Shown piece after piece: positions 29,617 to 30,117 of a stretch of DNA of 30,117 nt. Origin of the DNA: Phoronis australis (Eukaryota; Phoronida; Phoronidae); NCBI GenBank assembly GCA_002633005.1, contig NMRA01000395.1:76858-106974 (forward strand). Reading direction: 5' to 3'. Below the pieces are notes generated by a model, which saw only the letters and a list, made by a program, of their open reading frames with translations, was not told the DNA's origin and did not search any database. Numbering within the stretch: position 1 is the stretch's first letter; every line of letters starts with the position of its first letter. The position numbers and the translations under genes are program-made.

Positions 29617-30117
29617 TGAATGAGGCTGCATATAATGCTCAGAAGAAAAAATGCAATGGCGGTACCCTGATGAAGTCGGTGAATCAAAAATGGTATATCT
29701 ATGCTTCATGGGCATGCTCCACATCGAAATGGCATCTCAAGAGAGTGGAGGTGAACTATTGGACGGATCTGGATGGGACCGCATGTTCTCCATAGACAAT
29801 GTCTTCACTCCTGGTGTTGCACCATCTCCTCTGGGTGGAAAGCATGTCAAGCGTACCAGATGTGCATACCAACTCACTCTGGCTTAATGAGTTAAAGAAA
29901 CAGGCATATGATGATGAGTACTGTCATGAAAAGTCTGGACCTCACAAAAGCTTTGATATGTGGGAAAAACGAGTCTGCAATGCTCCAACAGTTTGTTACT
30001 GGAAAATTATAAGAGACTACCTGCTAATTAACTGTCGCTTCATTCGAGGTTAGAGACTGGGCAATTGGCCATTGACTTTAAAAGCCCATGTGAAGAATTG
30101 TGTCCATGGTTTTTTTT
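29617..30117 (+). pseudogene. Repeat-associated uncharacterised gene fragment, frameshifted, running off the window
   Basis: A clear coding remnant: WRYPDEVGESKMV, LHIEMASQESGG, LLDGSGWDRMF, GGKHVKRTRCAYQLTL, then in another frame WLNELKKQAY, APTVCYWKIIRDYLL and INCRFIRG, then RLGNWPLTL after a stop. The motif order resembles a large family of uncharacterised invertebrate proteins that I recall as repeat-associated (GSGW, then HxxRTRxAxQ, then a W-rich helix followed by HTNYAR). I cannot check this, and the function is unknown. It is broken by a frameshift before 29651, a small deletion at about 29884-29888 (LTLA followed by a stop) and a TAG at 30051-30053 where a Gln codon would be expected. 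It is transcribed opposite to the hAT exon. Confidence 0.65.

Noticed and set aside
1-30117. CRISPR arrays, bacterial operons, rRNA genes, viral sequences
   Set aside because: No direct-repeat/spacer array, no ribosome-binding-site-led gene series, no rRNA signature and no reverse transcriptase or capsid motifs were seen.

Overview
This is animal nuclear DNA, AT-rich and crowded with decayed DNA transposons. Splice-type signals (GT-AG), TTAA-flanked and hAT-type transposons, THAP zinc-finger ORFs, a TG microsatellite and a tRNA-derived repeat point to an invertebrate, probably marine (lancelet, hemichordate, mollusc or cnidarian grade). I cannot name the species. There is no bacterial-style operon and no complete multi-domain host gene. 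Three single N's mark assembly joins at 5281, 8722 and 20381, and two of them sit beside suspicious duplications.

The best candidate for a real host gene lies on the minus strand and spans about 15.5 kb. It would start at a CRE-plus-TATA promoter (25484-25441) with a short non-coding exon ending in GTAAGT. Next comes a strong exon (19526-19415) holding the start codon and a textbook signal peptide, then a cysteine-rich exon (10056-9934) with a cystine-knot-like spacing. Phases agree (0 to 0) and the total cysteine count is even. The linkage is my inference; each exon stands separately.

The rest is a nest of transposons. (i) Two copies of a roughly 1.6-kb THAP-bearing, TTAA-flanked element (1-1565 and 12316-13932). 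(ii) Two copies of a RecQ-like helicase 5' fragment (6594-8510 and 15952-16534). The first is hit by a 308-bp hAT MITE (6621-6928) and by a 1225-bp Kolobok-like element with about 310-bp inverted arms (7121-8345); the second copy preserves both empty sites. (iii) A second copy of the same MITE at 5255-5674, split by an assembly join. (iv) A foldback MITE at 10644-11030. (v) A THAP ORF (27255 to 25878, minus) broken by a 784-bp insertion with a 9-bp target duplication. (vi) A lone Kolobok-type arm (27731-27998) cut by a hAT element that carries the C-terminal half of a hAT transposase (29283-28326, minus). (vii) A frameshifted repeat-associated pseudogene at the right edge (29617-30117).

What is most worth following is the putative secreted cysteine-rich peptide gene, the clean insertion/empty-site pairs, and the concentration of at least three different THAP-carrying element families in 30 kb.
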